From Acidobacteriota bacterium (GTDB taxonomy: Bacteria > Acidobacteriota > Vicinamibacteria > Vicinamibacterales > CAVVIG01): a stretch of DNA of 64,000 nt. The position numbers and the translations under genes are program-made. Location of the stretch: assembly GCA_018268955.1 (NCBI GenBank), contig JAFDVO010000017.1:111890-175889 (forward strand), read 5' to 3'. Positions 35,203-44,740 of the stretch are shown here, one piece after another. Position 1 is the first letter of the stretch; the number at the start of each line of letters is the position of its first letter. Below the pieces are notes generated by a model. That model did no database searches. It was not told where the DNA came from and saw nothing but the letters and a program-made list of their open reading frames with translations.

Positions 35203-36192
35203 TCAGGTCCCGGATTCGAATTGATGCGCGAGCCGTTCGGCGAGGGCCATCACCGTGAGCGGTGACGAGCCTTCAGCCTTGTTGTTGACGAGCACGAACA
35301 CCCGTCGCCCCCGGTTGACGACCCGCTTCGCAATCGTCACGACGTCGGCGCGCATCTGTTCGTCGGGCTCGACGAGACGGCTGAACGGCTTGAACCGATC
35401 CCGCTGGTCCTCGTACCAGGTCCCGGGCCGCAGGAGCAGGCGCACCACCGCGAACGGCAGTTCCTCGGGCTCGACGATGGCGAGTTGCTCTCCGGGCGTC
35501 GGCATGGCGCTCCAGTAGTTGAACGTGTGCGACACCGCGTGGCGGTGCAGCACGTCGCGATAGGCCGGTGTGAGGAGGCGGGCATCCCGCAGCTCCACGG
35601 CGTACTCGAAGCTCGAGGGTAGAGCGACCAGGAATCGATCGAGGCGCGCGAGGAACTCCGACGGTTCGACACGGACAGACCTGGGGAATGGCGGGAACTC
35701 CAGGATGATCGGCCCGGTGTGTGGACGGAACACGGCATCGCACGGCCGGAGCAGGTCGTCGACGAGGCGGTCGACCGAGAGGAAGTCGGGGTTCGGTGAA
35801 GGTCGCGACGGGTGCCCGAGAGTCAATGACGTGACCGAGGCAGGCGCCTTGAAGCAGCAGCGGAAACCGTCGGGCAGCTGAGCTGCATACGCCAGGAGAT
35901 CCTCAGCCGGCACCGGCGCGTAGTAGCTGCGGTCGACACCGACCGTCGTCAGCAATGGATGCTGCGCGTACTCACGCAAGCCTTCGCGCGCGAGTGCGGT
36001 CTGCGTCCGGCTGCTGGAGTACACGAGCCCCTTCCACCCGGGGAAGCTCCACGAACTGGTGCCGAAGTGCACGGTCCGCGGCAGGCGCGCCGCGATGGCC
36101 GACGCGTGTCGGTGCGTCTGCTCGAGCTGCCGCGCCGCCGGATCGGGCTCCGCGACCGGCACAACGTCGAACAGGGCCAGCTGATCGGTCAC
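35203..36192 (-). CDS. DUF72 (YecE-like) protein
   Basis: A 329-residue TIM-barrel-like protein of the DUF72 family, starting with GTG at 36192. Family blocks: [17 protein letters not shown] at the start of the domain, [40 protein letters not shown] and the C-terminal [15 protein letters not shown]-like [12 protein letters not shown]. The biochemical role of DUF72 is not established. The open frame extends further upstream, but that part overlaps the divergent BNR gene and lacks family similarity. It is divergent from the BNR gene with a 96-base gap. Confidence 0.88.
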   Translation of the reverse strand: MTDQLALFDVVPVAEPDPAARQLEQTHRHASAIAARLPRTVHFGTSSWSFPGWKGLVYSSSRTQTALAREGLREYAQHPLLTTVGVDRSYYAPVPAEDLLAYAAQLPDGFRCCFKAPASVTSLTLGHPSRPSPNPDFLSVDRLVDDLLRPCDAVFRPHTGPIILEFPPFPRSVRVEPSEFLARLDRFLVALPSSFEYAVELRDARLLTPAYRDVLHRHAVSHTFNYWSAMPTPGEQLAIVEPEELPFAVVRLLLRPGTWYEDQRDRFKPFSRLVEPDEQMRADVVTIAKRVVNRGRRVFVLVNNKAEGSSPLTVMALAERLAHQFESGT

Positions 36193-36288
36193 GAGCGGAT
36201 TGTACGCGGCACGCTGTCGAAACGCAGGGCTCTGGATCGACAACCTGAGTCGGACTACGATTCCGGTCCGTTCACGAGAGGAGCGACG

Positions 36289-37407
36289 ATGAGTGGAGTG
36301 CGCGTGCTGGTGGGAACGCGGAAAGGGGCGTTCGTCCTGTCGGCGGATGGAACGCGGAAGGACTGGGACATCCAGGGGCCGTTCTTCGGCGGCTGGGAGG
36401 TGTACCACCTGAAGGGATCGCCCGTTGATCCGAACCGCATCTACGCGTCGCAGGGGAGCGGGTGGTTCGGGCAGCTCATGCAGCGGTCGAACGACGGCGG
36501 GCGGACCTGGGAGGCGGTCGACAAAACGTTCGCCTACGCAGGGGAGACCGGCACGCACGAGTGGTACGACGGCACGCCGCATCCGTGGGAGTTCAAGCGT
36601 GTGTGGCACCTCGAGCCCTCCCTCACTGACCCCGACGTGGTGTACGCGGGCGTCGAGGATGCGGCCCTGTTCCGCACGACCGACGGCGGGCAGAGCTGGC
36701 ACGAACTGCCGGGGTTGCGCACGCACGGCTCAGGGTCACACTGGGCTCCGGGCGCTGGCGGGCTCTGCGTCCACACGGTCATCCTGGACCCGGTGAATGC
36801 GGGTCGGATGTTCGTCGCGATCTCCGCCGCAGGCGCCTTCCGGTCCGATGACGGCGGGCAGAGCTGGAAGGCGATCAATCGCGGGCTGCGGTCGAACCAC
36901 ATCCCGGACCCTGATGCCGAAGTGGGGCACTGCGTTCATCACGTGGCCCAGCATCGCGCCAGGCCGGACGTGCTGTTCATGCAGAAGCACTGGGACGTAA
37001 TGCGGAGCGATGACGCGGGCGAACACTGGGTCGAAGTGAGCGGCAACCTGCCGACCGACTTCGGCTTTCCGATCGACATCCACGCGCACGAACCCGACAC
37101 GGTATACGTGGTGCCGATCAAGAGCGACTCCGAGCACTATCCACCGGACGGCAAGCTGCGCGTCTATCGCAGCCGCACCGGCGGCAACGAGTGGGAGCCG
37201 CTGACGCGCGGCCTGCCGCAGCAGAACTGCTACGTGAACGTGCTGCGCGACGCGATGGCGGTCGACACACTCGACTCGTGCGGCATCTACTTCGGGACGA
37301 CCGGTGGGCAGGTCTACGCGTCCGCAGATGCCGGGGACACCTGGAGTGCCATTGCGCGCGACCTTCCGCCGGTGTTGTCGGTGGAAGTACAGACCCTCGA
37401 GGGCTGA
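36289..37407 (+). CDS. BNR/VPS10-like beta-propeller (exo-alpha-sialidase-like)
   Basis: A 372-residue protein with repeated Asp-box/BNR motifs: [44 protein letters not shown] and [11 protein letters not shown]. This predicts a sialidase/sortilin-type propeller. It has no signal peptide, so it is probably cytoplasmic. The catalytic Arg triad of true sialidases is not evident, so sialidase activity is doubtful. The ATG at 36289 has AGAGGAG upstream. It is followed after five bases by a MoaD-like gene, a pairing that suggests a shared function of unknown nature. Confidence 0.85.
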   Translation: MSGVRVLVGTRKGAFVLSADGTRKDWDIQGPFFGGWEVYHLKGSPVDPNRIYASQGSGWFGQLMQRSNDGGRTWEAVDKTFAYAGETGTHEWYDGTPHPWEFKRVWHLEPSLTDPDVVYAGVEDAALFRTTDGGQSWHELPGLRTHGSGSHWAPGAGGLCVHTVILDPVNAGRMFVAISAAGAFRSDDGGQSWKAINRGLRSNHIPDPDAEVGHCVHHVAQHRARPDVLFMQKHWDVMRSDDAGEHWVEVSGNLPTDFGFPIDIHAHEPDTVYVVPIKSDSEHYPPDGKLRVYRSRTGGNEWEPLTRGLPQQNCYVNVLRDAMAVDTLDSCGIYFGTTGGQVYASADAGDTWSAIARDLPPVLSVEVQTLEG

Positions 37408-37412
37408 TCGCG

Positions 37413-37721
37413 GTGGTCGAGATCCGTGTCGTCCTTCCACAGCACCTGCGTACGCTGGCCCGCGTCGGGCCGGAGGTGATGGTCGACGTGCGCGAGCCCG
37501 CGACGGTATCCGCGGTCCTGGATGCACTCGAGGCGGCGTACCCGGTCCTGCGCGGTACCATTCGCGATCACGGGACGCTGAAGCGGCGACCCTTCCTGCG
37601 GTTCTTTGCCTGTGAGGAGGACCTGTCGCTGCTGCCGTACGAGACGCCGTTGCCTCCCGCGGTGTGTGCGCGGGAGGAACCGTTCTACGTCATCGGCGCC
37701 ATTGCCGGCGGTGAGCGATGA
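37413..37721 (+). CDS. MoaD/ThiS-like beta-grasp protein
   Basis: A 102-residue ubiquitin-like protein that starts with GTG at 37413. The first strand [15 protein letters not shown] and [16 protein letters not shown] follow the MoaD/ThiS pattern. The C-terminus is GAIAGGER: a Gly-Gly pair as in sulfur-carrier proteins, but followed by Glu-Arg, so carrier use would need trimming. A non-carrier role is equally possible. It sits between the BNR propeller gene and an FMN-binding gene, with a five-base gap on one side and an ATGA overlap on the other, so the three are probably one operon. Confidence 0.75.
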   Translation: MVEIRVVLPQHLRTLARVGPEVMVDVREPATVSAVLDALEAAYPVLRGTIRDHGTLKRRPFLRFFACEEDLSLLPYETPLPPAVCAREEPFYVIGAIAGGER

Positions 37722-38119
37722 GCGTGCGGCGATGGCTGAGTGCGGCGGCGTTGCTCATCCTCGCCACCGCTGCCTTTGCTGTCGGTTACGTGCGTACGAG
37801 CGCGGCCCGCGCGTCGTTCGGGACGACTCCTCGACCCCTCGGCGTCTATCGCGACGGGACGTACGAAGGGTGGGGCATCGGGTACCACGGGCGCATCCGG
37901 GCCACCGTGGTGATCCGGCGCGGGCGCATCGAGTCCACGACAATCAGCACGTGTCGCATGCGGTACCCGTGCTCGATGATCGCCGGATTGCCGGATCAGG
38001 TGATTGCGCGGCAGGGGCCCGAGGTGGACATCGTCTCCGGCGCCACTGACAGTGCGCTGGTGTTTTCCGCAGCGGTGGAGCAGGCGCTCGATCGCGCCTC
38101 GCGGGTGAGCGTGCGGTAA
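37718..38119 (+). CDS. Membrane-anchored FMN-binding domain protein
   Basis: A 133-residue protein with an N-terminal membrane helix (about residues 7-24) and an FMN-binding domain. [10 protein letters not shown] near residue 107 fits the DxxSG(A/S)T flavinylation motif, where ApbE attaches FMN to the Thr. [20 protein letters not shown] is the family's typical first half. Such domains carry electrons on the outer face of the membrane. The two cysteines in [10 protein letters not shown] are close together and could be redox-active. No apbE gene is in the window. The start overlaps the MoaD-like stop (ATGA). Confidence 0.85.
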   Translation: MSVRRWLSAAALLILATAAFAVGYVRTSAARASFGTTPRPLGVYRDGTYEGWGIGYHGRIRATVVIRRGRIESTTISTCRMRYPCSMIAGLPDQVIARQGPEVDIVSGATDSALVFSAAVEQALDRASRVSVR

Positions 38120-38126
38120 GCCGCGG

Positions 38127-40763
38127 TCAGGACTTGAGGTCGGCGCGCATGATGATGAACGCCTCGAGGGCCGCTTCATCGGCGTTCGTGAACTGGATGC
38201 CAGCTCGCCGGGTCCGTTCGCGCCCTGCCGTGCTCTCGTCGCCGACCCACACCACCGCGCCAGGGCAGAGCAGTGGCCCGGCATCCCCAGGGAGCGTGAC
38301 CCGCACGCTGTCCCCCGGCTTCAACGAGAGGGTCGTTCGCACCCCGCAACCCCCGACCGACAGATCGACAAGCGTCGCCCGCGCGCTGTTCACCTTGATC
38401 TCGATCGGTGACGTGAAGCCGTAGCGCGTGAACATGCGGATGTTCTCCCATCCGCTGTCGTCGAGCGTGATCGCCTTCTCCGGCTCGGCATCCTCGTCGA
38501 ATGTCAGCTCGGCCAGCTCGACGTCGCCAGCAGCCGACGACGGTGCTGCGCCCCGGCTGGAGGCTCGCGTCTCCTCGCGCGGACGAGCGTCGGCTCGCGC
38601 ATCCGCCTCGGCCTGCTCGGCCCGTGCAAGCGCGGCCCGGAGGTCCGTGGTCGTCATGCGCTCGGTGTCGAGCGCGAGGGAGAACGCATCCCGCTCGCGT
38701 TCGACGACATCGACGCGCTCCTGGAGGTCGATGGCGAGATCCTCGGCCTGCACGCGCGCGGCTTCGAGCGCCGCAAGGCGTTGCGTGAGGCTGGCCAGAT
38801 CCGAGCGTACGGCCGCGGCGTCGGCTCGCAGGCGCTCGAGTTCCGCATTCCCGGCGGCCTCCGCTTCCGCGGCAGCGAGCTGCGACCGGCGCGCCTCGTG
38901 TTCCGCCTCCTCACTGCGTGCAGACGTTGCGGCAGCGAGTGCGGTGCGTTCCTGTTCGAGCACCCCACGCAGCGCGTCGTGCTCGGACTGGAGTGCCAGG
39001 TGACTGCGCTCGAGCGCCTCACGCGCAGCCGACAGCTGGTCGCGTTCGGCAGCAATTGCGGCGAGGCGGTCCCGCTCGCTGTGCAATTCTCTGGCGAGTG
39101 CGTCGTGCCCTGCCTGCAGCGCACCCTGTGCGGCGAGGAGCGCCTCGATACGGCGCTCGGCGTCAGCCACGCTCGCGCGGAGCAGCGCGAGCGCCTGCTG
39201 TTCCGCCTCGTCGGCGGTGCGCGGAGCGGAGAGGGCTTCACGGAGATCCGTCGTGACGGCGCGTTCAGAAGCGAGCTGCTCCTCGAGAGCGGCGACCACA
39301 CGCTGCTGTTCGGACAGGGCGGTGCCCCGCTCGTCGAGAGCCTGACGCGCTTCGTCGCGTTCCCGCACCATCGCATCGAGCTGCTGCCGGAGGCTGGCTC
39401 GTTCGAGCTCCGACGAATCCAGATCCTGACGGGTGCTCGCCTGCTGTTGGCTCAGTGCCTCCAACTGCCTGCGGAGGTCTGCTTCCTGCCGTGAGACGAC
39501 ATCCAGCTGCTCGCGTGTCTCGGCCTGCTGCTGCTCGAGCCGTTCGATCTGAACCAGACGCTCTCGCAGCGCAGCGGCGTCCTGGGCTCGGGCGTCGGCT
39601 TCCCGGGCCAGGGCGGCGGACGCCTCCGCCAACGCATCGGCCTGTGACTGCTGCGCCGTGTGCAGCTGATCCACGTCGGCATGCAGGCGTGAGATGTCTG
39701 CGTTGCGCTCGTCGATCTCGCGCTGCGCCTCCGCGTGGTGTGCGGCGAGTTCGGCCGCCCGTGCGTGCCCGGATGCGACCTGCTGCTGCAGTTCCACGAG
39801 CTCTCGGCCCGCCTCCTCCAGCTGCTGCTGGAGGCGAGCGACGCGGTCGTCGGACTCGGTGCGCTCGGCAGCCGCCTGGCGTGCGGAATTCGTGACCGCC
39901 GCGAATTCCTGACGCGCCGCGTCGAGGGCGTCCTGCGTCGACGCGAGCTGCTTGCGGGCGTCCGTGAGCTGTCGTTCGAGTTCGGCCGCATACGCGCGCG
40001 CCTGCGCCCGCTCGTCGCCCAGCTCCCGCTCGAGCGTCGTGCGGGCAGCCTGCAGTTCCTCGAGGCGAAGTTCCAGTTCGCCGAGCTGGTCACGGTTCCG
40101 GAGCCGCTCGGTCGTGAGCTCGCGGTTGGCGTCCTCTTCACGCGCGAGACGCTGTTGGGTGTCCTCGAGCTGACGCTGGACGAGACCCAGCCGCTCGGCG
40201 GCGTCGCCGCGGTCGCGTTCGATCGTGGCAGCGGCGTCCTGCGTCTCGAGCAGCGTCTTCTGGGCGTCCTCGAGTTGACGCTCGAGCCGTGCCACTGCCC
40301 GGTCCACATCTGCGCGCGACGACCGCTCGCTTTCGACGAGGCGCGCCTGCTCCCGCGCGGCTTCGAGCGCGGCGTGGCGCTCCGTCTCGACGCTCTCGAG
40401 CCGCTTCTGCGCCTGCTCGAGGGCACGTCGCAGGTCGGTCGACTCACGGCGTGCACCTTCGAGCGCCGCTGAATGGCGGGCGTCGGATTCGAGCAGGGCG
40501 GCTTCGTGGTCGCTGGTGATCTGCAGGCACGCGCGCCTGGCCGCCGCCTGTGCCTCGGAGGTGGCCAACCGCGAGAGGTCGAGGATCAGCTTGGGGAGGC
40601 TGGCGGCACCGGCCGGATCCGCCAGCGCCGATTCCAACTCAGCGAGCCGTGCATCCATGGCGGCTCGCAGTGCGTCGAGCTGCCGCTGTGCAGCATCGAG
40701 CAGTGGTGCCTCAGAATGGGCGAGCGACGCGGGTTCCGACTCGCTCACCTTCGCCGTCCTCAT
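38127..40763 (-). CDS. Long coiled-coil protein with C-terminal PilZ domain
   Basis: An 878-residue protein. Residues about 15-740 are an almost unbroken coiled coil rich in Ala, Glu, Gln and Arg. A short acidic linker follows, then a PilZ domain in the last 110 residues (FTRYGF...EIKV, VDLSVGGCGVRT, GVVWVGDE-like AVVWVGDE). PilZ domains bind cyclic di-GMP through RxxxR and DxSxxG motifs. The second motif is clear (DLSVGG). The RxxxR is only partial (TRYGF), so binding is uncertain. The coiled coil suggests a scaffold or filament-like role. It converges on the FMN-binding gene and is divergent from the PEGA gene. Confidence 0.85.
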   Translation of the reverse strand: MRTAKVSESEPASLAHSEAPLLDAAQRQLDALRAAMDARLAELESALADPAGAASLPKLILDLSRLATSEAQAAARRACLQITSDHEAALLESDARHSAALEGARRESTDLRRALEQAQKRLESVETERHAALEAAREQARLVESERSSRADVDRAVARLERQLEDAQKTLLETQDAAATIERDRGDAAERLGLVQRQLEDTQQRLAREEDANRELTTERLRNRDQLGELELRLEELQAARTTLERELGDERAQARAYAAELERQLTDARKQLASTQDALDAARQEFAAVTNSARQAAAERTESDDRVARLQQQLEEAGRELVELQQQVASGHARAAELAAHHAEAQREIDERNADISRLHADVDQLHTAQQSQADALAEASAALAREADARAQDAAALRERLVQIERLEQQQAETREQLDVVSRQEADLRRQLEALSQQQASTRQDLDSSELERASLRQQLDAMVRERDEARQALDERGTALSEQQRVVAALEEQLASERAVTTDLREALSAPRTADEAEQQALALLRASVADAERRIEALLAAQGALQAGHDALARELHSERDRLAAIAAERDQLSAAREALERSHLALQSEHDALRGVLEQERTALAAATSARSEEAEHEARRSQLAAAEAEAAGNAELERLRADAAAVRSDLASLTQRLAALEAARVQAEDLAIDLQERVDVVERERDAFSLALDTERMTTTDLRAALARAEQAEADARADARPREETRASSRGAAPSSAAGDVELAELTFDEDAEPEKAITLDDSGWENIRMFTRYGFTSPIEIKVNSARATLVDLSVGGCGVRTTLSLKPGDSVRVTLPGDAGPLLCPGAVVWVGDESTAGRERTRRAGIQFTNADEAALEAFIIMRADLKS

Positions 40764-40803
40764 CGTGTCGTATATCGGCCGCGTGCCGATAAAGAGTTAG
40801 GAC

Positions 40804-42060
40804 ATGGAGAGCCAGCCCGAGATCGTCGTGGCGGCGGAAGCCCTGCGAACCTGGGTGCGAGCACAGCGCGCCGGCTGGGCCGCCGAGCAGACCGATCGCT
40901 TCACGACCGGCCCATCGGTCGGCATGCCTGCGGCCATCCTGCCGTTCCCTGCAGCGGCGCCGGGTGCCAGCGGGGTGGACCGCGCTCGGCTCTCAGACGC
41001 GCCAGACAGTAGTGTTGTGCCGCGCGATTCGCGGCAGGAAGACGCCGCTGCCGGCATGACGCCCGTCTCCGTCTTCGATCTGAGTGGCCTCGCCGATGCG
41101 GACTTCTCGGCCGCGCCACCCACGCCCCTCTTCGCGCGCGCCTCGGTGCGTACCGCGGCTGCGCTCGCTGTCGTGGCGGTGCTTGCTGGCGGCTTCGTGA
41201 TGACCCGTCACGGCGCCGAGCCTCCGGCCGCAGCGCGGCGCACCGGCAAGGCGTCGATCGCAACGACCCCACCCGGATCAGAGGTGACGATCGATGGCAA
41301 GGCGGCCGGCCAGACACCGCTGACCATCGACCTCGCACCAGGGAAGCACGTCGTCGAGTTCCGATCGAAGCTCGGGACCCGGTCGCAGACGATCGAAGTC
41401 GTGCGCGGCGGCCAGGCCTCGCTGGCGATTGACTGGACCGAAAAAGCTGTTGGAAGCCTGCGGGTCGAGGCCCGCCCCGCGCCTGCGCACGTCATCATCG
41501 ACGGGAAGGATCGCGGCACCGCTCCGCTCACGGTGGCTGACCTCTCCGTTGGCGGGCACACGCTCCAGATCGAGACGCCAGAGGGGTCGATCCGTCGCCG
41601 CATAGAGATCGGGGCCGGACGCACCGAGTCGGTGTCGGAAGAGATCTTCCCTGGGTGGCTTCACGTGTCCTCTCCCGTGGAGATCAGCGTCATCGACGGA
41701 CGCCAGCCCGTGCAGCTCGACGATTCGAACCGCGTGCTGCTGAAACCCGGCGTCCACAGCATCCGGATCGAGAACCGCACGCTCGGCATTGCCGAGGCGA
41801 AGCAGGTGACGATCGAGCCGGGCGCCACCGCCACCGTCGCGATCGAGCCGCCAGACTCCACGCTGTCGGTGACAGGGTCGACCGGAGCAGACGTCTACGT
41901 GGACGGCACGAAGGTCGGCGAGACGCCGTTGGCGGACTACCGGATCAAGCTCGGTCCGCACGACGTGATGGTGGTCGACAGGTCAGGCGCGACTCGACAC
42001 GCCAACGTCACGGTCACCACCGCCCCGGCGCAGGTCGACATCGCCTTCCCCCGGCGCTGA
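40804..42060 (+). CDS. Membrane protein with PEGA repeats
   Basis: A 418-residue protein. A low-complexity cytoplasmic N-terminus (1-115) precedes one membrane helix (about 116-135, ALAVVAVLAGGFVM). Outside the membrane are three PEGA-type repeats: SIATTPPGSEVTIDGKAAGQ, VEARPAPAHVIIDGKDRGTA and VTGSTGADVYVDGTKVGETP, with a further diverged one between the second and third. PEGA domains bind surface or cell-wall components in S-layer-like settings. It is divergent from the PilZ coiled-coil gene with a 40-base gap, so the two probably share a control region. Confidence 0.8.
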   Translation: MESQPEIVVAAEALRTWVRAQRAGWAAEQTDRFTTGPSVGMPAAILPFPAAAPGASGVDRARLSDAPDSSVVPRDSRQEDAAAGMTPVSVFDLSGLADADFSAAPPTPLFARASVRTAAALAVVAVLAGGFVMTRHGAEPPAAARRTGKASIATTPPGSEVTIDGKAAGQTPLTIDLAPGKHVVEFRSKLGTRSQTIEVVRGGQASLAIDWTEKAVGSLRVEARPAPAHVIIDGKDRGTAPLTVADLSVGGHTLQIETPEGSIRRRIEIGAGRTESVSEEIFPGWLHVSSPVEISVIDGRQPVQLDDSNRVLLKPGVHSIRIENRTLGIAEAKQVTIEPGATATVAIEPPDSTLSVTGSTGADVYVDGTKVGETPLADYRIKLGPHDVMVVDRSGATRHANVTVTTAPAQVDIAFPRR

Positions 42061-42291
42061 GTCCGCCGTCGCGCCTCGGATTCGCGACACGCTTGCGCTC
42101 GGCGCCAATCCACCACTTCTCCAATTCACCAGCTCGCCAATTCACCAACGTCCTTCCCTCCGGTTGAGGTCAAGCAGCCGTACACGCCGTCGATTCCGGG
42201 ATAGGAGCCCGAGGCTTCGGCTCGGTGAACCAGGAAGGCCCCGATAGGAAGAGCCGGACGTCCGGGGACGCCGCGGCGACGGAGATGCTGT
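42061..42291 (+). promoter_or_regulatory. Repeat plus possible structured 5' leader of the chemoreceptor gene
   Basis: 42106-42150 carries stuttered words (CCAATTCACCAGCTCGCC type). The following about 115 bases contain stems CCGAG/CTCGG (42209-42225), a CCGGACGTCCGG palindrome (42253-42264) and GGCCCC/GGGG pairs, ending at GGAG seven bases before the ATG at 42292. It could be a structured leader, but I could not match it to a known riboswitch class. Confidence 0.35.
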
Positions 42292-43809
42292 ATGCGGACG
42301 TGGACGATCGGACGACGGATGTCGCTGGGATTCGCGGTGCTGACGCTGCTGACGGTCGCGGTCGGCGGGTTTGCCGTGCTGCGCGTGAACGCGATCCTGA
42401 AGGAAAGCCAGCAGATCACGCAGGACGCCATCCCAGGCTTGAAACTGATCGCCCTGATCAACGGCGACGTTCGTGAAAGCCGCGCGCTGGTCATCCGCCA
42501 CGTCCTCAGCGAGAACCCGGCGAAGATCGCGGAGCTCGAACGCGAGATCAAGAAAGTCGGCGACGATCTCAACGCCAACATGGAGAAATACAAGGCGTCG
42601 ATCTTCGTGGATGAGGACCGTCGGTTGTTCGGGGTGCTCGAACAGAAGCGCGATCGGTTCCGACAGGTACGCGATGAGGTCGTGCTCCCCCTCAGCCGCG
42701 CGCAAAAGACGCGCGAGGCTGAGGCAGCGCTCGACCGCGACCTGGAGCCGGCCTTCAACGAATACATCACCGCGCTCGATGCGTCGGTCGCGTTCAACAG
42801 CCGCCATGCCGACGAACTCGGAGCGTCGATCGGGACGGAGACGTCGACCACGAAGACCATGGTGATCATCGCCGTGGTGATATCGCTGGTGGTTGGCGTC
42901 CTGATGGGATGGTTGATCATCGGCGGCACCAACAAGGTCCTCGGCACCGCCATCGAGGCGCTCGGGAACGGGTCGCGCCAGGTCGTGGCCGCGGCCGGCC
43001 AGGTCGCCAGCTCCGCGCAGACGCTCTCGCAGGGCTCCACGGAACAAGCGGCTTCGGTCGAGGAGACGTCCGCGTCCATGGAGGAGATGGCCTCGATGAC
43101 CCGCCAGAACTCGCAGCACGCGGATTCGGCGGCGTCACTGATGGCCGAGGTGGACGACCGCGTGAAGTCGTCGAACCGGGCGCTCGAGACGATGGTGACG
43201 TCCATGGAGGACATCCGCGAGTCCAGCGTCAAGGTCTCCAAGATCATCAAGACCATCGACGAGATCGCCTTCCAGACGAACATCCTGGCGCTGAACGCGG
43301 CGGTCGAAGCGGCACGCGCCGGTGACGCCGGCATGGGCTTCGCCGTGGTCGCCGACGAGGTGCGCAACCTGGCCCAGCGCTCCGCGCAGGCCGCACGCGA
43401 TACCGCAAGCCTCATCGAGATGTCGGTCAGCAAGGCGCAGGCGGGCGCGGGACAGGTGGAGCAGGTGGTCAGCAGCATCAAGGAGATCACCGAGCGCGCC
43501 ACCCGCGTGAAGGACATGGTCGACGAGATCAGCGCAGGCAGCAAGCAGCAGGCGCAGGGGATCGATCAGGTCGCGCAGGCCATCTCGCAGATCGAGAAGG
43601 TCACGCAGTCGGCCGCAGCCACTGCTGAAGAGAGCGCAGCGGCCAGCGAGGAACTGAACGCGCAGGCCGAAGCGACGATGCGGATCGTGGAGCAACTGGG
43701 GGCGCTCGTCGGTGCGGCGAGCATCACGGCGTCGGCGCCGGCGGGCACCAGGGCGACGGCAGACAACTCTGGCGAGAACCATTCGTGGATGCACCGTCAG
43801 GCCGCATGA
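42292..43809 (+). CDS. Methyl-accepting chemotaxis protein
   Basis: A 505-residue receptor. Membrane helices at about 10-30 and 189-209 flank a four-helix-bundle periplasmic sensor. A HAMP region is not obvious after the second helix. The signalling tip is canonical: [20 protein letters not shown] followed by [19 protein letters not shown]. Methylation helices flank the tip. The C-terminus lacks an NWETF-type receptor tether. No other che genes are near, so this is an orphan receptor whose kinase is encoded elsewhere. A terminator follows. Confidence 0.93.
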   Translation: MRTWTIGRRMSLGFAVLTLLTVAVGGFAVLRVNAILKESQQITQDAIPGLKLIALINGDVRESRALVIRHVLSENPAKIAELEREIKKVGDDLNANMEKYKASIFVDEDRRLFGVLEQKRDRFRQVRDEVVLPLSRAQKTREAEAALDRDLEPAFNEYITALDASVAFNSRHADELGASIGTETSTTKTMVIIAVVISLVVGVLMGWLIIGGTNKVLGTAIEALGNGSRQVVAAAGQVASSAQTLSQGSTEQAASVEETSASMEEMASMTRQNSQHADSAASLMAEVDDRVKSSNRALETMVTSMEDIRESSVKVSKIIKTIDEIAFQTNILALNAAVEAARAGDAGMGFAVVADEVRNLAQRSAQAARDTASLIEMSVSKAQAGAGQVEQVVSSIKEITERATRVKDMVDEISAGSKQQAQGIDQVAQAISQIEKVTQSAAATAEESAAASEELNAQAEATMRIVEQLGALVGAASITASAPAGTRATADNSGENHSWMHRQAA

Positions 43810-43848
43810 ACTTTTCACACCCGGCGTGACCACCGATGACATACCCTT

Positions 43849-43887
43849 GCCTGGCGCCGGCGCTCGTGCCGTGCGCCAGGCTTTGTC
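43849..43887 (+). terminator. Terminator after chemoreceptor gene
   Basis: A nine-base stem GCCTGGCGC / GCGCCAGGC with a 15-base GC-rich loop is followed by TTTGTC. It begins 40 bases after the receptor stop and ends just before the ribosome-binding site of the next gene. Confidence 0.65.
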
Positions 43888-43902
43888 ATCTGGAGGTCAC
43901 GC

Positions 43903-44460
43903 ATGACGCGCACACTCGCCCTGGCCCTTGGCTCGCTCGCCCTCGCCGCATCCGCTTTCGCCCAGGCACCCGCCGCCGGTTCCGGTCCCTACGACTACAT
44001 CCTCGAAGCCGCACCCGCGAACCAGCGTGCCGAGGCGACGGTCGTCAAGTGGAAGCCGGACTTCACCTACGACACGCTGAAGAAGGGCACCAACCGGATG
44101 GTCTGCTACGACCGGTCCGGCTTCCCGCTGCAGCAGCCGTTCTCGATTGAGTGCACCAGCATCGCGAACCTCGATCGCGTCGCGCAGAACATGAAGGCAG
44201 AGGCGACAGGCGATAAGGCGAAGTCCGAGGCCATGCTCGCGGAGATGGAGAAGAACGGCACGCGCGCCAAGCCGGAGTTCGGCTCGGTCTGGTTTCACCT
44301 GATGGGGCCGGACAAGGAGCACGTCCGCCATCACATGACGGTGGCCCTGCCGATGGCGACGACGGCGACGACGGGACTGCCCGACAAGCCGACGCAGGGC
44401 GGCGCCTGGATCATGAACGCGGGGACGACGACCGCGCACCTCATGATCCCGGGAGAGTGA
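43903..44460 (+). CDS. Secreted protein of unknown function
   Basis: A 185-residue product with a signal peptide (MTRTLALALGSLALAASAFA, cleavage near QAP). GGAGG precedes the ATG. The mature part has two cysteines (MVCYDRSG and SIECTSI), a lysine-rich helix (about 100-125) and a His-rich patch (HVRHHMTVALPMA). The pattern EAPANQRAEATVVKWKPDFT then YDTLKKGTN suggests a small periplasmic domain, but no family was recognised. It stands alone between the chemoreceptor terminator and repeat DNA. Confidence 0.65.
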   Translation: MTRTLALALGSLALAASAFAQAPAAGSGPYDYILEAAPANQRAEATVVKWKPDFTYDTLKKGTNRMVCYDRSGFPLQQPFSIECTSIANLDRVAQNMKAEATGDKAKSEAMLAEMEKNGTRAKPEFGSVWFHLMGPDKEHVRHHMTVALPMATTATTGLPDKPTQGGAWIMNAGTTTAHLMIPGE

Positions 44461-44740
44461 TGGCTGGGAACTGACCACTTCAGACGTCAGAGTCGACACG
44501 CAAGCGCTGACGCGACACGCTGACAACACCGAGGCCACGGAGAACGCGAAGCGACACCGTTCCGGATCGCTTCTCCGTGACCTCCATCCTTCACGCACCA
44601 TGCACGCACCGTCAGCGCGGTGCTCCGGCGGGCCCCTGCCCACCAAGCTCCAATCTCCGACCTCGAGTCCCCAATCCCGAGTGCCCAGCTCCAGTGTCCC
44701 GAGTTCCCAGTCGTCAGTCCTGAAGTCTCGATTCTCGAAT
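44461..44740. repeat. Intergenic stuttered repeats
   Basis: Three blocks are seen: words around CAGACGTCAGAGTCGACACG; an inverted pair (CACGGAGAACGCGAAGCGAC and GATCGCTTCTCCGTGACC, 44535-44585); then about 100 bases of CCxAGTCCC/GTCCCGAGT words (44640-44740). No gene is supported. The region separates two convergent genes. Confidence 0.7.

Noticed and set aside
35959-36288. N-terminal extension of the BNR protein
   Set aside because: The extra 110 codons overlap the divergent DUF72 gene start; the ATG at 36289 has a good ribosome-binding site and begins the first propeller strand.
42175-42291. Known riboswitch class before the chemoreceptor
   Set aside because: Core motifs of cyclic di-GMP-I, cobalamin, glycine and guanidine classes were looked for by eye and not found; kept only as an unassigned structured region.
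42126-43544. Minus-strand open frame of 472 codons
   Set aside because: Antisense to the chemoreceptor; Ser/Ala-rich shadow translation.
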